This document shows, one piece after another, positions 10,488 to 22,638 of a stretch of DNA of 64,000 nt (within the stretch, counting starts at the first letter, position 1; the number at the start of each line of letters is the position of its first letter). A program made the position numbers and the translations under genes. Under the pieces are notes generated by a model, which was given only the letters and a program-made list of their open reading frames with translations, was not told the origin of the DNA and did not search any database. This DNA comes from Gonatopus flavifemur (taxonomy: Eukaryota; Arthropoda; Insecta; Hymenoptera; Dryinidae), in the NCBI GenBank assembly GCA_018340375.1, contig JAFFJZ010000003.1, forward strand, positions 310,001-374,000, in the 5' to 3' direction.

Positions 10488-13400
10488 TCACCTACTTTTC
10501 GTCACACGAGCTATTAGACTCTCCATTTGCCGATCAATTCTAAATACCATGTATAAAGATGCAAATACACTGCTTAAGGTGACTAGAAATCCTATACCTC
10601 CGAATATCAATTTTGGAGCAAATATTTTCCATGTCATCAGATGCCTACAGTGGACCGTTGCCGATAGCATACTCCCAAAAGTCTAGAATAATATTTTACG
10701 AGTTTACTGAAATGTTTTATAGAATTGAAATTTGTTACGTTTTTTAATATTAATTTCACATAGCGCCGAGCTCATGAAAGAATTTTGCAAGAAATCTGGG
10801 TATCTGGGATGTCGTTTGAAACGACTTTGCTACGACTACACTGTTAAAGAAATTAATTGACAAATTTCAATATTGAATTGAAAATAATTAATTTGTATTT
10901 TTGTAAATAGAAATTTGAGGATATTCGTGTTACTGGAAAATTGTTTATCTCCTCACAGTGTAATCTGTAATTAATTCTCGCAATATGTTGAAAGATTACT
11001 CACCCTAATTCCATGGAACAAGATGTATTTCCCAGCTAAAGAAAAGACTGAGGCATGGAAGATGGAATCACGTTCAAAAAGAATCAACTCTCCTCTTTTC
11101 AAGTCTTCTTCGGAAAACTTGACTTTGACCAATTTCGGGAATACAAAGTATAGGGTAAGCGGAGCAATTGCCAATAGAGGTAAAGTCGCTCCCATTATAA
11201 TATGTGATCCAAATGTATTTATTCCTGTAAGCAAACGTCAAATTACGTAAATAAAATATTCGGATGAATTTTTATATTTTTTATAAGAAAAAATTACCAA
11301 TTAAAATTGCTGGAATGAGATTTCCATAAAAATTACCACCAGTTCCGATAAATGCGGCATCCCAATGAATGGTTGGAAAGGTCGGTTGATGTCCAGTGGC
11401 GTAAAAGAAATATTCGGCCACCAAAAACCAGCTGAGGATAGCGGTTGATGATACATCCACGAGTTCAGCTGATAATTAAAAAATTAATTAATTATTAATT
11501 AATTCATTCATTGATTAAACAATTAATTATCGAAGATAAAGTTCTGTAGAATCAATTTCTATATCCAACTTACTTAAATTGTTTGCTCTTTTGAATCTTT
11601 CTATCGCCGACAGAGCCAAAATAGCTGAACAAACGACGAACATGAGAAAAATACTGAGAATGAATATATCTCCCATTAGCAAAGAATAGAGTAATACAAG
11701 AAAAATGCTCAAGGAAATAAATGTAGCACTGTACGCTGTGCCTAATCCATAAACGACGGGAGTGTCGTCAACGTTCTCTTTCTTTTTGCAAATAGAATCT
11801 TTGATTTTTTCAAACAAACGCGGTACCAAATTTTCACCGCTGTATAAATCGATGGACTCTTTTTTCTTGGGTAATAAAAAAACACTGAGAGGTCGATAAT
11901 AGAGAATTAAAATGGCCAATGAGTTAAAAATGTACACCAGAATGGGTAGAATATTCGCTTGCGAGGACAGTACAAATTTGACTTTAGTGAATTTTGGAAG
12001 TTTCTGGAGGACCCAATAACAACCGGTACATACGCCAATAACTACTGGAAAATATTGTACAACCATTACCGTCGGAGAATACCCCGAGAGATTACCACAA
12101 TTTCGCAACCATAGTCTCACTATCGTGATATAAACGGCCAGCACGATTAAAGTAACCGTAAGTAGAACTCTTTCTAAACTGGGCGAAATCAAAGAACCTG
12201 CTTTTCCCACGGCAATGGTCGAACAAATTCGTCCTTGATGTTCTTCACGGCAACGCCAGAAGTAGGAAGATAATCTTATGGATGCACACGCTACGAGCCC
12301 GATAATTATTACTGCCGTTTTACCGGTCGACTTTAATATAGTTTTAGGAATAATCTTTGCTCTTTTCTCTAAACTTTCGTAATAGTCTTCGTTTCTCGCG
12401 TTAAACGTAAGAACACAGAAAAGAGTGACCAACAAAAAAGATAACATCCTATCTTCTTCTACTATGTAACTATTGGAGAACAACCCGCTAACTATAAAAA
12501 TAAGAATCGTTCTAGCGGTAAAGTTAATGCTCTTCAGCTTACGGAGATTGTACCAATTCATGGAAATGATGTCCCAATTTTGAGCAATCATTACGACTAG
12601 TAACATAAGAGACACGACACCTGTATAGAAGAATATTGTATTTTTTAAATCTTTTAATATGTCGAAAAAGTAAAAACACGAAACAACGAAAACGGTTACG
12701 AAGTTCGCTATAATTGAAAATTGTAGAAACGAAGAAGCAAATATAACGGATACACGATTTTCGGGAATACCCGTAACGAAAAGATAAAACAAAAACAACG
12801 TGCAAAGCATGAGAATCAATCCTTTGGACATCAAACTGGAGTCAAATTGCACCCATATATCCAGGCAGGTATTTCTTATGAATTCGAAATATCCTTTAGA
12901 ATTTCTAAAGCAAGATTGAAAATCTTCAACGTTATTGGCGTGTTTTACTTGTTTGGATAAGCCATGGAACAAATTCTCTAATATATTCAATTGTTCTTTG
13001 GAAAATAAATCCATATTCTGCAAGAAAGTATCTATATAAGTTTTCATTTGTACAATATTTCTCCATAGAGAATGCATCGGATACAGTAATTGATCAACCG
13101 GATCGCGATCGGCTACGTCGTTGGGTAAAGAATCTAATATCACGAATCCTAAGTTTGAAAAAGGAACTGGTATTCCAAGAATGGATGCTAACGTGGGAAC
13201 GAGATCTATTTGATTCACTCTATCCGTACCCAAAACGATAGAGGGTGAATATAAAGGTAAGGAGTTGGAGTAGACAAACATCGCGGCTTCCACTTCGTTA
13301 GCGCTGTCTCCGCCGTGATCACCTGTTTCCGTCATACCATGATCCCCTATGACAAAAAGCATCATATCCTGTTCCAGAGAGTCCACGATCTCTTTGATAA

Positions 13401-14166
13401 GAGTATTGGTATCGTTCAATTTTCTCGTCATCTCTGGATGCTCCGAGCCGTGTTTATGTCCGCAATGATCGATTCCAAGAATATGTCCGATCAACAGGGA
13501 CCAGTCTTTTTTCTTCATCTCAAAAAAGATGCGGTATCGAACGTCCCTGTCGACGCTGTCCAGATCCCAAATGTTGAAGGAGGGAGATGGAAATTGTCTT
13601 AGAAATTTCCCGGGGAACAGATTGATCCATGTATCATCTCCCATAAAAACAACTCCTCTCGATTGACTTTGATAAACTATATTGTCTTCCTCTATACTTT
13701 CCGAATCAAAATTTGAGCCCACGTCTATGAAGGTTGGTAAGGATCCTGCGGCAAGACCGTGCAGTCTCTGCATAGTCGTAGTCGGAGGATCAGCAATGAA
13801 TTTGTATAACCGAGATTGCGACGGATACTTTTGTAATATCTCATGGACTATCGGTATTTTATTTTTATAATAAGAAGATACGGTGGTAGGGTCGTCGTGC
13901 CACTTAATAAAATCATACCTCAAAGCATCTACCACCAGCAGTATAATTCGAGCCTTTGGTTCCAAACATACTTCTCCAGCTGCCCGTGAATCTTTGAGTA
14001 TCTTCTTGACTTCGCATTCGCCGAAATCTTTGCAGCTGATACAGCGAGCGTGTTCCGATCTGGTAGAACGACTGAGAAGGAAACCACTCGTGAAAAGTAT
14101 CAGGCTGATCGTCATCAAATAGGAAATCCAACCGTGGAAGATCAAATAGTTCCACAGCTTACTCAT
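10488..14166 (-). CDS. PIGO: GPI ethanolamine phosphate transferase 3 (PIG-O)
   Basis: PIG-O adds ethanolamine phosphate to the third mannose of the GPI anchor precursor in the ER membrane. That bridge links the anchor to protein. Exons 11574-14166, 11298-11468, 11004-11224 and 10488-10682 join in phase to 1059 aa, close to the usual vertebrate length of about 1090. An N-terminal signal-anchor (about 12-31) precedes a lumenal alkaline-phosphatase-like domain with metal-site motifs: VVDALRYD (D80), PPTTTMQRL (T129-131), GIDHCGHKHG (D233, H237) and GDHGMT (D275, H276), with H284 following. About a dozen membrane segments follow. The C-terminal exons carry the family hallmarks ATGHQPTFPTIHW, GINTFGSHI and HLMTWKIFAPK. 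No truncation was seen. The 2.6 kb first exon holds most of the protein. Confidence 0.97.
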
Positions 14167-14649
14167 TTTTTCAATTTTGATGAGGTGTTTTTCAATTTAA
14201 TATAGCCATCAGCCATAAGCGGCGATTCTGAAAATACTCCGAAATAGTCTTAACCTATTCGTCCAGGATAGTTTATTTGTCCGCATCGTCGTCACATGTG
14301 CAGATGTTAAGATGAAGAACGAGGTTTCATTTTCAATGATAGGATATCGAAGGAAATTTGAAAACCGATGAAATTCTAATGAAATTGTTTGATGTTTGAA
14401 TCAAAGTCAACTCAACCTTACATGAGACATAACGTGAATGACACCACAGGGATCTACGATGAATGGATTTGAATCAATAGATCGATACATTCACAGAAAT
14501 CGAATCGACTTTTAAAATGATTTCTATTCATTATCATTATTAGCATTTGACAGTGAATTCTATATTACACCGTAACATGTATTTTTCACATGACACAGAC
14601 TTCTGTCTGGTCTGCCTACATCAGGGTTCGGCGGAACTCCTAAAGCTGT

Positions 14650-14763
14650 AATTTCATGGGGCGTCGAGCATCAAGCGTCAACATTAGAAAGAAAGAGAGG
14701 TCACACAGTTTTTCTCTTTCCTTCTAATGTTGACGCTTGATGCTCGACGCCCCATGAAATTAC
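14650..14763. repeat. near-perfect palindrome, about 50 bp arms
   Basis: The left arm from 14650 (AATTTCATGGGGCGTCGAGC, continuing to about 14698) is complementary to 14712-14763, with a loop of about 13 bases. It is probably a very short MITE. No target duplication is clear. Confidence 0.75.
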
Positions 14764-14835
14764 ATCTTAAGATCGTACACGATGTTCATTGGTGAATTCT
14801 TATGGAGCGACCACATTGAGCTCTGTGTGTACGTA

Positions 14836-14870
14836 CTGGAGTGAGTGCAGCAATACAACCGCGGGTACAA

Positions 14871-14921
<51 letters not shown>

Positions 14922-15271
14922 TGTGCGAACGAACGCACGAGTGTGTGAATGTGCCCTTGTCTATTTAATCATAATGACGAAAGCCCAAATAGCAATAGTT
15001 CCAATTGTACTATGTATAGTATGACAAAAGGCAAATTGAATTCTCCAAGGACTCTATTCTGCTAACATTTCAGTAGTTCATTTTGTAATTCCGAAAGGAT
15101 TCAATGAGATCTAGTTTTTGGAACTTTTGCTCTTTGGGAAGAGGAACTCGAACGGGTATGAATCTATGTTCGTTTAATAGATAGCGCTGTCTTTTTCTAA
15201 TACCCTCCCACTCTCTCTCTCTCTCTCTCTCTCTCTGTATGCACGCGGTTGCATTGCTGCGTTCACTCCAG
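14836..15271. mobile_element. foldback element with GA/CT tracts in its arms
   Basis: Ends CTGGAGTGAGTGCAGCAATA and TATTGCTGC-type complement (15244-15271) form imperfect 28-33 bp inverted repeats. Just inside lie a GA-rich tract (14873-14921) and a matching CT tract (about 15209-15236), so the pairing could extend through them. A TA run abuts the right end at 15272-15292. Confidence 0.55.
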
Positions 15272-15299
15272 TATATATATATATATATATATAGAACTC

Positions 15300-15445
15300 A
15301 ATAGCTAAGTTCGTTTACCGATGTCCCAAGTTACCCCAACTCGCTCCAAGTATTTTGGATTCGCTACTTCCAGTTTAAGCAACGAAATGATTGATTTGGT
15401 ACAAGTTGGAGCAACTCAGGGCACGTAGAACGAACGAACCTAATA
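15300..15445. mobile_element. palindromic MITE, first of a tandem pair
   Basis: Ends AATAGCTAAGTTCG and CGAACCTAATAGC. The arms share TACCCCAACTC / GTTGGAGC pairing. It abuts a better-preserved sister copy at 15442-15586 and shares its middle end with it. Confidence 0.55.
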
Positions 15446-15586
15446 GCTTCGTTCGTTCTACGGTGTTCTAAGCTGCCCCAACTTGCACCAAACCAATGAA
15501 TCCATTTGTATAACTAGAAGAGCCAATCAAAAATATCTGGAGCACGTTGGGGCAGCTCAGAACAGCTTAGAACGAACGAAGCTATT
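15442..15586. mobile_element. palindromic MITE, second of a tandem pair
   Basis: AATAGCTTCGTTCGTTCTA at the left is complementary to the right end TAGAACGAACGAAGCTATT. The pairing continues through GCTGCCCCAACTTGC and ACGTTGGGGCAGC. Confidence 0.65.
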
Positions 15587-15622
15587 GTCTACCTGCGCAC
15601 TGAAATGTGCCTATCCTTCATT

Positions 15623-15741
15623 GGTAACCACCCGTTAGCCCGAAATTATCTAATTCGTTGAAAACTGGTATTTGTTAGGAAAATTACTAAAAAGTACGAG
15701 TTTTTGATCAATCAAGAATTTCAGGCTAACGGGTGGTTACT
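15623..15741. mobile_element. short foldback element, GGTAACC ends, 9 bp flanking repeat
   Basis: GGTAACCACCCGTTAGCCCG pairs with CAGGCTAACGGGTGGTTAC. The flanks TCCTTCATT (15614-15622) and TCCTTTATT (15742-15750) match at 8 of 9 bases, as expected for a 9 bp target duplication. It carries one CCCGAA unit and looks like a short relative of 15833-16071. Confidence 0.6.
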
Positions 15742-15832
15742 TCCTTTATTATGAATACGAGTGTGAGAGAGATAACGATAGCCCAACACGCACTGAGTGT
15801 CAAATGCGACTAGTGGAAATCGTTATAAGTTT

Positions 15833-16071
15833 GGTAAACCTTAATAAACCCGAAGTGTAATAGACCCGAAGAGCAGTAAACCCGAAGGCAGTAATCCCGA
15901 AGGCAGTAATCCCGAAAGCGATACTCCCGAAAAATAGTAGTTTGTTGCTAGCCACATGCGAATGAAATGAAATGTAACTAAAACTTTTTCGGGATTACTC
16001 CCGTTCGGGTTTGCTGCCTTCGGGTCTACTGCACTTCGGGTCTATTGCACTTCGGGTTTACTATGGTTTAT
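15833..16071. mobile_element. foldback element with CCCGAA tandem units in both arms
   Basis: It starts GGTAAACC and ends GGTTTAT. The left arm has six 15-16 bp units around CCCGAA (for example TAAACCCGAAGGCAG). The right arm has five TTCGGG-centred complements, and a short loop has GCGAATGAAATG. The flanks TATAAGTTT (15824-15832) and CATAAGTTT (16072-16080) match at 8 of 9 bases. Arms made of short tandem units plus a 9 bp duplication match the foldback (FB) type of DNA transposon. No transposase is present. Confidence 0.7.
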
Positions 16072-16139
16072 CATAAGTTTATGCCCCCTGGCCCAACCTA
16101 TGCCAAGCTCAATACACTGGTGGTTCCTGATGATCCTCC

Positions 16140-16372
16140 CAGGGGGCATAAATTCGAATACAAAATTTTTAGACTGATTTCAGCGCTGCCGTACGGAAGA
16201 GCACTGGAAATAATTTTACATGGATACACTAACACAAGTCATGAACAAATCATAATAGTTTTTGAAGTAGTATTAGTGTATTCAAGAGAACTATTTCCAG
16301 TGCCCTTCCGTACGGCGGCGCTGAAATCAGTCTAAAAATTTTCTATTTGAGTTGATGTCCCTGTGTCCCCTG
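16140..16372. mobile_element. hAT-type MITE, CAGGGGGCATAAA family
   Basis: Left CAGGGGGCATAAATTC, right end CCCCTG, with long complementary arms (GCGCTGCCGTACGG / CCGTACGGCGGCGC). The flanks GATCCTCC and GTTCCTCC match at 7 of 8 bases. Copies with perfect 8 bp duplications are at 24237-24460 and 50417-50656. A solo right end (TTTATGCCCCCTGG) lies at 16079-16092. Confidence 0.75.
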
Positions 16373-16637
16373 GTTCCTCCATCTTTGTAACAATCTGCCA
16401 CATGCCACATCCGTATGGAATGCAAAGAAATATGCAATAATAACAAATTTAGACCAATATAAGATCATATTCAGTTCAATGATTAATGAATAGTCATGAA
16501 TAGTATTCACAAGTATTCATATGATATGCAACGAAACATAGCAGAGTCATGAAATTTCGTTTCCATATCACATTTTAAATATTGAATTAGAGCATCAAAT
16601 TATTTTGGCAAATGTGTTTTTAATGTAGTAATTCAAA

Positions 16638-16702
16638 TTGTATATATATATATATATATGTATATGTATATGTATATAAATATAGATAGATAGATTTAAA
16701 TA

Positions 16703-16742
<40 letters not shown>
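16638..16742. repeat. TA-rich microsatellite
   Basis: Runs of TATATA with interspersed TATG and TAGA units. The Ile/Tyr-rich open frame across it is an artefact. Confidence 0.85.
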
Positions 16743-16744
<2 letters not shown>

Positions 16745-16943
16745 ATTTTGCTGGATGAGCATACATTGATTGAAAGAAAGAATTGAAGATTTACAAAGAA
16801 AAAAAACATTTTTATTCTTGCAAAAATGTTTTTGATGCATAAAAATTCCACATCTTGCTCATTTTCACTGGTATATATTTTTGATATATTTATTTATATC
16901 ATTGCTTTCGCAATAGCTGTTCTAACGATATCTTTATTTCTAG

Positions 16944-19900
16944 ATTAATCGGAACTTCGTTAGGCCACAACTATATATTCCAAGGTATATATTACGTTAT
17001 TGTTTATAATTTCACTTATTTGTTTCTCAATACCGATTAGATAATCATCCTTAATCTAATTTGTTTCCGTTGACATCAGGAATAAGACCACGGAGAAGAA
17101 CAATGAAGATTATCAACACATTCAGAAAAGTAAACTTCCTATGATGCATTTCCAACCGTCGCTCCCTCGTTTACCCATTCCTGAACTCTCAAAAACATGT
17201 GAAAGATATTTGAATGCGCAAAGACCTCTTCTATCGAGTAACGAACTCGATAAAACTCAATCGCGTGTATTTGAATTTTTGAAAACAGATGGACCAACTT
17301 TGCAGAAAGAATTGATCCGCAAAGATTCAAAAAATCGTCACACTAGTTATATCAGCGGTTATTGGTTCGACATGTACCTTCGCGATCGCAAACCTTTACC
17401 CATCAATTATAATCCATTTCTGGTGTTTACTCCGGAATCTAATTCCGAATATAACGCACAGTTGGTGAAAGCGACGAACCTCATTATCTCTTCCGCGAGA
17501 TTTATGAAATCTCTAAGAGCAGAAATTTTAGAGCCAGAAGTTTATCATTTAAACTCTAAAAAGTCAGACACAAAGCTTTTTCGCACTATCACTGGATTAC
17601 TTCCATCCAGCCTGAGTTGGTACGGCGCTTATCTTTTCAAGGTACTCTCTCTCTCTCTCTTAATCTACGAGCATTTCAGATATTCACACAAATTTTACAA
17701 ATTATGTAAACTCTAGTACTCGTGTTCTTTTTCTTTCTTATTAGATTTGCAAATTTTGTACGAATTTCAGAAACGTCCTATGGGTTTTGAATGATGAACA
17801 ATTAACCCTGTTGACAATGCCTAATGAAAACCAGGCAAGTTCCAACGTTCCGTTCGGCTTTTGTCATAGGATCTGTGGGTATTTGTCAGATTCTGTCTGG
17901 CATTTTCAGCAAGGGAGTTTATCGTGGAATAACGTTGGATTATTTGCAACGAATTCTCCAAATTTTAAATCCTGTGAAAAAAATTGAAGCATTTTTAGAT
18001 AATTTTACATCAATGACTTGGATAGTTCCAAGTCAATCATGTCATATCCCTTTAAAACAAACAAATCGACGAATTGCATGTCCAGTTGCAAATTCCCGGA
18101 TTGACAGGATTGCGAAATTCGTATGCGGACTCGGATTTGAGTTGGGGTCCAACAAAATATCGCTCGTACAGAGCGATACTTTGATAAAATTGAAGCGTTT
18201 GTTCGCAGTTTGTCATAAACGATTTGGTTGCCACCACACCGCCTTGTATCTCCCTAATAGGAGCCTGAAGGATAACCCGAGTTCTAAATAGGAACCCGAA
18301 TGGTTCCAGGTGGGGACTTGCGTCCACATGCAAATTCACGATTCTATGCATCCGGAAATTTTTAACTGGGCGTTGATCGGGGGAGGATAGAAAATGTCTG
18401 ATGACACTGCTGATTTTTAATTATTTTCTGATCAATTTGACGTTTATGCGGCAAAGCCAGCCGTTTGTTTATGTAAGATTATCTAAACATGATGCTACGT
18501 ATAGCATTTCTGTACAGAAAGGTATGGAAATGAATGAGTAGGCAATTTTTCAAGGATAACGATATTTTGAAAATATAGATGTATTTTCAAATAATCTTAC
18601 ACGAGAGATGTAAACTTATATTATATCGGTTTTATCTTTTCGAGTGGATACTAACATTGGGATGCCAACCAATTGGTATTAGCCAGCTCAGTTGGGAAGG
18701 ATTTAATGAAATAAAGAACATTTGTAAAATTCAATTTATTCGATTTCATAAAATCCTTTTTCAATAAATTGACCAAATCGAAATGTCTGGAGCCCCAGTA
18801 TCGGTATTCCCTTCGGAACGAGCAAGGGATCGGATGATCAATCGATTGGTTCTTCCGCGTGTAAGATTATAAAACATTAAATTGAAGAAAAAGTTCGTAG
18901 TATCGGAGGAATAATTCAGTAGCGTAGCTGGGGGGGTGCGGAGGAGGCGATCGCCCCGGGCGCATAGATAGAGGGGCGCCAGAATAGACAAATAAAAAAT
19001 GTTCATGTATTGACTGGGGGCGGGAAGTGCGACCCCAGTCAAAAGAGTAGTAAAATTTTCACAATTATGTATCAATGATATGTATAAAGTGTATTGAATT
19101 ACATATAAATTATATATAATTGTGAAAATCTTTCCTTTTAGGAAACTGTGCCCCGAGCGCCAAATCGGGCTCTCCGCTACGCCACTGGAATAATTTGAAT
19201 AATTAACGTAACGATGATGACATAAAATAGATCTAGATCTATTTGATATGTCTTCTTAGGGACTTGAAGATATTAGAAGAAGAACTTATTATCGCAGGCT
19301 TTCCCTTTGGATATGTCACAATACTCCAATTTGTTCAATTCAACCAGAATACCAGAGTTGGAAAAGGATAGGATATACCAAAATACGAAAGCAAGGCACG
19401 TGATACTGATGAGAAAAGGTCATTTTTATACGTTCGACGTTTTGGATGAAAACGGAGATATTCGTCCTCCAAAGGAGATAGCTGCGTACGTTAAATCCGT
19501 TTTACAAGACAATATTTTGGATAATGAGTATCCTGTTGGTATTTTTACAACATCTGAAAGAGATCAATGGGCCAAAGCTAGATCGTATTTAATAGAAATC
19601 GGAAACAAAAGTGCCTTAGAGAAAATAGACTCTGCTGCGTTCGTAGTGAATTTGGACGACGACGCGATCAATGACGATTATATTAAATTGTTGAGAAAAT
19701 TTTTACACGACAGTGGTGCGAACAGGTGGTTCGATAAGTCTTTTTCTCTAATATTATCGAAGGATGGTCATGCGGGAGTTAATTTCGAACACTCTTGGGG
19801 AGATGGAGTCGCAGTTTTGAGATTTTTCCAAGTGAGTATATAGTATATAATTGTGTCGAGGAGAAGAACTTATGTATAATTCCAATATTGGATTTCAGGA

Positions 19901-21484
19901 CGTGAAAAAAGATATATCAAAGAACCCCCATTATCATCCTCACGAAGCTCATTCCGTCCGATCTGAAAGTTTCAGGTGTGAAAAACTTGAATTCATACTG
20001 GATGCAAAAGCTCAAACTTGGATTAAAAAGGAACAGGAAAAGTATCAAAATTGGATCAAGAACTTGGATTTATCTTATCTAATGTACGATGGTTTCGGTA
20101 AAAATGAATGTAAAAGTTTTGGCGTTAGTCCGGACGCGATAATGCAATTGGCATTCCAATTAGCTTTATACTCCCAGGAGGGTCGTGCGGTGCCCACTTA
20201 TGAATCTTGTAGTACCGCGGCCTTTAAACATGGACGAACGGAAACCATAAGACCTTGTACGTTGCAAACAAAAGCTGTATGCGATACTTTCACTAAAAGC
20301 AAATCCACGATTACCAAAGCTGAATTAAAAAACATGATAATCGAATGTAGTAATGCTCATAACGTTCTTACCAAAGAAGCTGCTATGGGTGAGTTAAAAG
20401 GAAGCTAATATAATTCAACAGAATAGAATAAAATCACGCGAGATCTTTGCTTATAAAACACATATTGGATAGAGAATATCGAAATCGACGATCATTTTGA
20501 ATACCTTTACTCAGTGTTAAAGTTAACAAATTATATCTTTTCCATATTCGAAAAATTAATGTGAAACATTTTCTTCCTGCGCTATAAACACGAGAGCCCT
20601 TCCCTCTTTGTTGAAAATAATTGATTAAATCCTCTGGATGAATGAATATTGTTGAAGTTTGAATCGTTTATTGAAACCAATTGACAAACCTAAAAATGTA
20701 AACTTTACTTCGATTTATTTGTTATCTAAATGAAAAATATTATCTAGAAATATAAATCTCGCCTTCAATTGTGTTTATGACACAATATACTTTTCCATTA
20801 AATGAAATAATTAAATTTGGAATCTCATTTTTATAGGCCAAGGATTCGATAGGCATCTTTTTGCTTTGAAAAAAATCTGGGAAGAAACTCAACCGAATAA
20901 AAATCTTCCAATTATCTTCACGGATCCAGCTTATGAGTATTTAAATTACAATATTTTATCTACTTCAACCTTATCGAGTCCAGCGGTTTTAGCGGGGGGA
21001 TTTGGACCAGTTGTTCAAGACGGATATGGCATTGGGTAATTGTACATCAATGCGAGGGGCCTTTCACTCAGGAACCGATTCTACGTTAACGATAGTGACT
21101 TTCAATGAGTCCACTACTTCCGTATCTAATTTCTTAACTTATTGCTTCGATTCTCTGTGAGTCGGATTTGTTACTTTTATTATTTCACTGAGCTGTGCAT
21201 TGAATCGTTCACTTCCATAATTAGAAATCGATTCGGAATCGATTTCGGATCTTAGAAACTCAGTGATTCCCAAGTTTGTAAGACCCCTCGCGTCAATGTC
21301 TTTTCAAAAGTTTTCACATTATTACAATATTATTAATTCTCAACTAATTTACAGGTATATGATTCAAAATGAAAAGTTAGGTGCAGTTGTTACGAGTTAC
21401 ATAGATCAACGTGATTCTTCGACTTACATTGAAAGTTTAAAAAATGCGTTCAATGATATTCACCAAGTATTTATGAGTACATAA
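16944..21484 (+). CDS. CPT2: carnitine O-palmitoyltransferase 2 (first exon not found)
   Basis: CPT2 acts on the matrix side of the mitochondrial inner membrane, turning acylcarnitine plus CoA into acyl-CoA and carnitine for beta-oxidation. Exons 16944-16984, 17080-17641, 19298-19831, 19899-20388, 20837-21035 and 21355-21484 join in phase to 651 residues, near the human 658. The exon at 16944 is an acceptor-bounded internal exon, so an upstream exon with the ATG and the start of the presequence is missing. Family motifs: [63 protein letters not shown] (catalytic His), [19 protein letters not shown] and [10 protein letters not shown]. All look intact. The intron 17642-19297 contains a hAT-type MITE and an unexplained open frame. 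Confidence 0.96.
17786..18291 (+). other. unexplained coding-like stretch in a CPT2 intron
   Basis: Two frames read as plausible protein. One contains [18 protein letters not shown]. It is followed, in another frame starting at 17824, by [35 protein letters not shown] and [16 protein letters not shown]. The frame change suggests a decayed gene fragment or retrocopy, but I cannot name the source. No part matches CPT2. Confidence 0.25.
18917..19187. mobile_element. hAT-type MITE with perfect 8 bp target duplication
   Basis: Left CAGTAGCGTAGCTGG, right CTCCGCTACGCCACTG. Flanked by GAATAATT at 18909-18916 and 19188-19195. A CAGTGGCGTA-type end with an 8 bp duplication is typical of hAT elements. 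The interior is GC-rich (CCCCGGGCGC) and non-coding. It sits in a CPT2 intron. Confidence 0.85.
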
Positions 21485-22638
21485 TTACAGATATAATATT
21501 GAATTTTATACTTTGAGAATACTTGAACGCTATATCGTTTATCGCAAAAAAATTATGCATAATTTCGTAGAGAGGCGATATAGGGTTTGTGTCCTTTTTA
21601 AGGGGATGCTAGATTGATGCACTCCAAAGTATTATATTTTATATTTTTACACTTTGTACTATTAAATTGCTGTTATTTACACTCGCATATACACATATAT
21701 GTGCATATATATATATATATATTTTGTAATTTTTGTAATCCGAGATCGAATAATTTTTGTTAAATAATGTATCATGGATATGATGTTGATTATATGTGTA
21801 GAATAAACAACGATATATACTGTAATTATTTGCATTTTATTAATAGATATTTTGAGAGGATATTTACATTGTTATAAGAGCACTATAACGTACTCGGAAG
21901 TATAGTGTAAACGAAAAATAATATCTAACAACTTCACTGAGGATCATATACATATAAAAGAATTATTCTAAAAACAATCATTGATGAACTAGAAAATTCT
22001 ACGTCTTTTTTACACAATTTTGATTGTAAAATTAATGAAAAAAATGTTCATGTTCAATTGACGAAACGGAAAAGATTTTTCAAATTAAAATGTTGGTGAA
22101 ATGTTGTAATAACCGAGAAATTGTTTCACAAAATTTCAAAATAAAACCACATTTATTCTAATATAAAGAGAAAAGATGAACTTAGTTCTATTTGTACATT
22201 TTTTAAATTCTTCAACGGATATAATTGGAAATACGATATGGTGAAATATACAGAACGTCCTTAGACACTTTAAACAATTTACAATGCAAATGTTTCAACA
22301 ATTCATTACACAACTGTATGTATATCATTCTTAACGTGATCAGGCCTTGATCAAGGGGAGCCTAATAGGGGTTGTAAGAGGCTTCATTTGAGAAATCTCG
22401 CTTTTGACCTTACCGAGGCCTGAAAAATTCTTAATCCAGGCCTGAACATGATCATTTATAAGGAATAATCATCTAAATGATGATTCATATACTACAATGA
22501 AAGGATATTTCTCACATTTTCCTTTTAATTTGCAGGCGAATTTTATTATTACTTTTTTTTTCTTTTTTCTTTTTTGAGGAACGTTTGAGACGAAAAAATA
22601 AATAAAACATTCTAATAATGTACAATGAATGTTCATAC
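21485..22638. other. intergenic region, convergent 3' ends of CPT2 and ATP6V0B
   Basis: AATAAA at 21802 may serve CPT2. A short TA run is near 21708. I see no gene or clear transposon here. Confidence 0.5.

Noticed and set aside
10450..10686. Plus-strand continuation of the 10055 exon
   Set aside because: It is almost entirely antisense to the conserved last exon of PIG-O.
12539..12805. Open frames in other frames of PIG-O (also near 13315-13602 and 13883-14155)
   Set aside because: They overlap a 2.6 kb exon with unmistakable PIG-O motifs and have no support of their own.
16045..16335. 96-codon plus-strand frame
   Set aside because: It spans the join of two transposon ends and the arms of a MITE.
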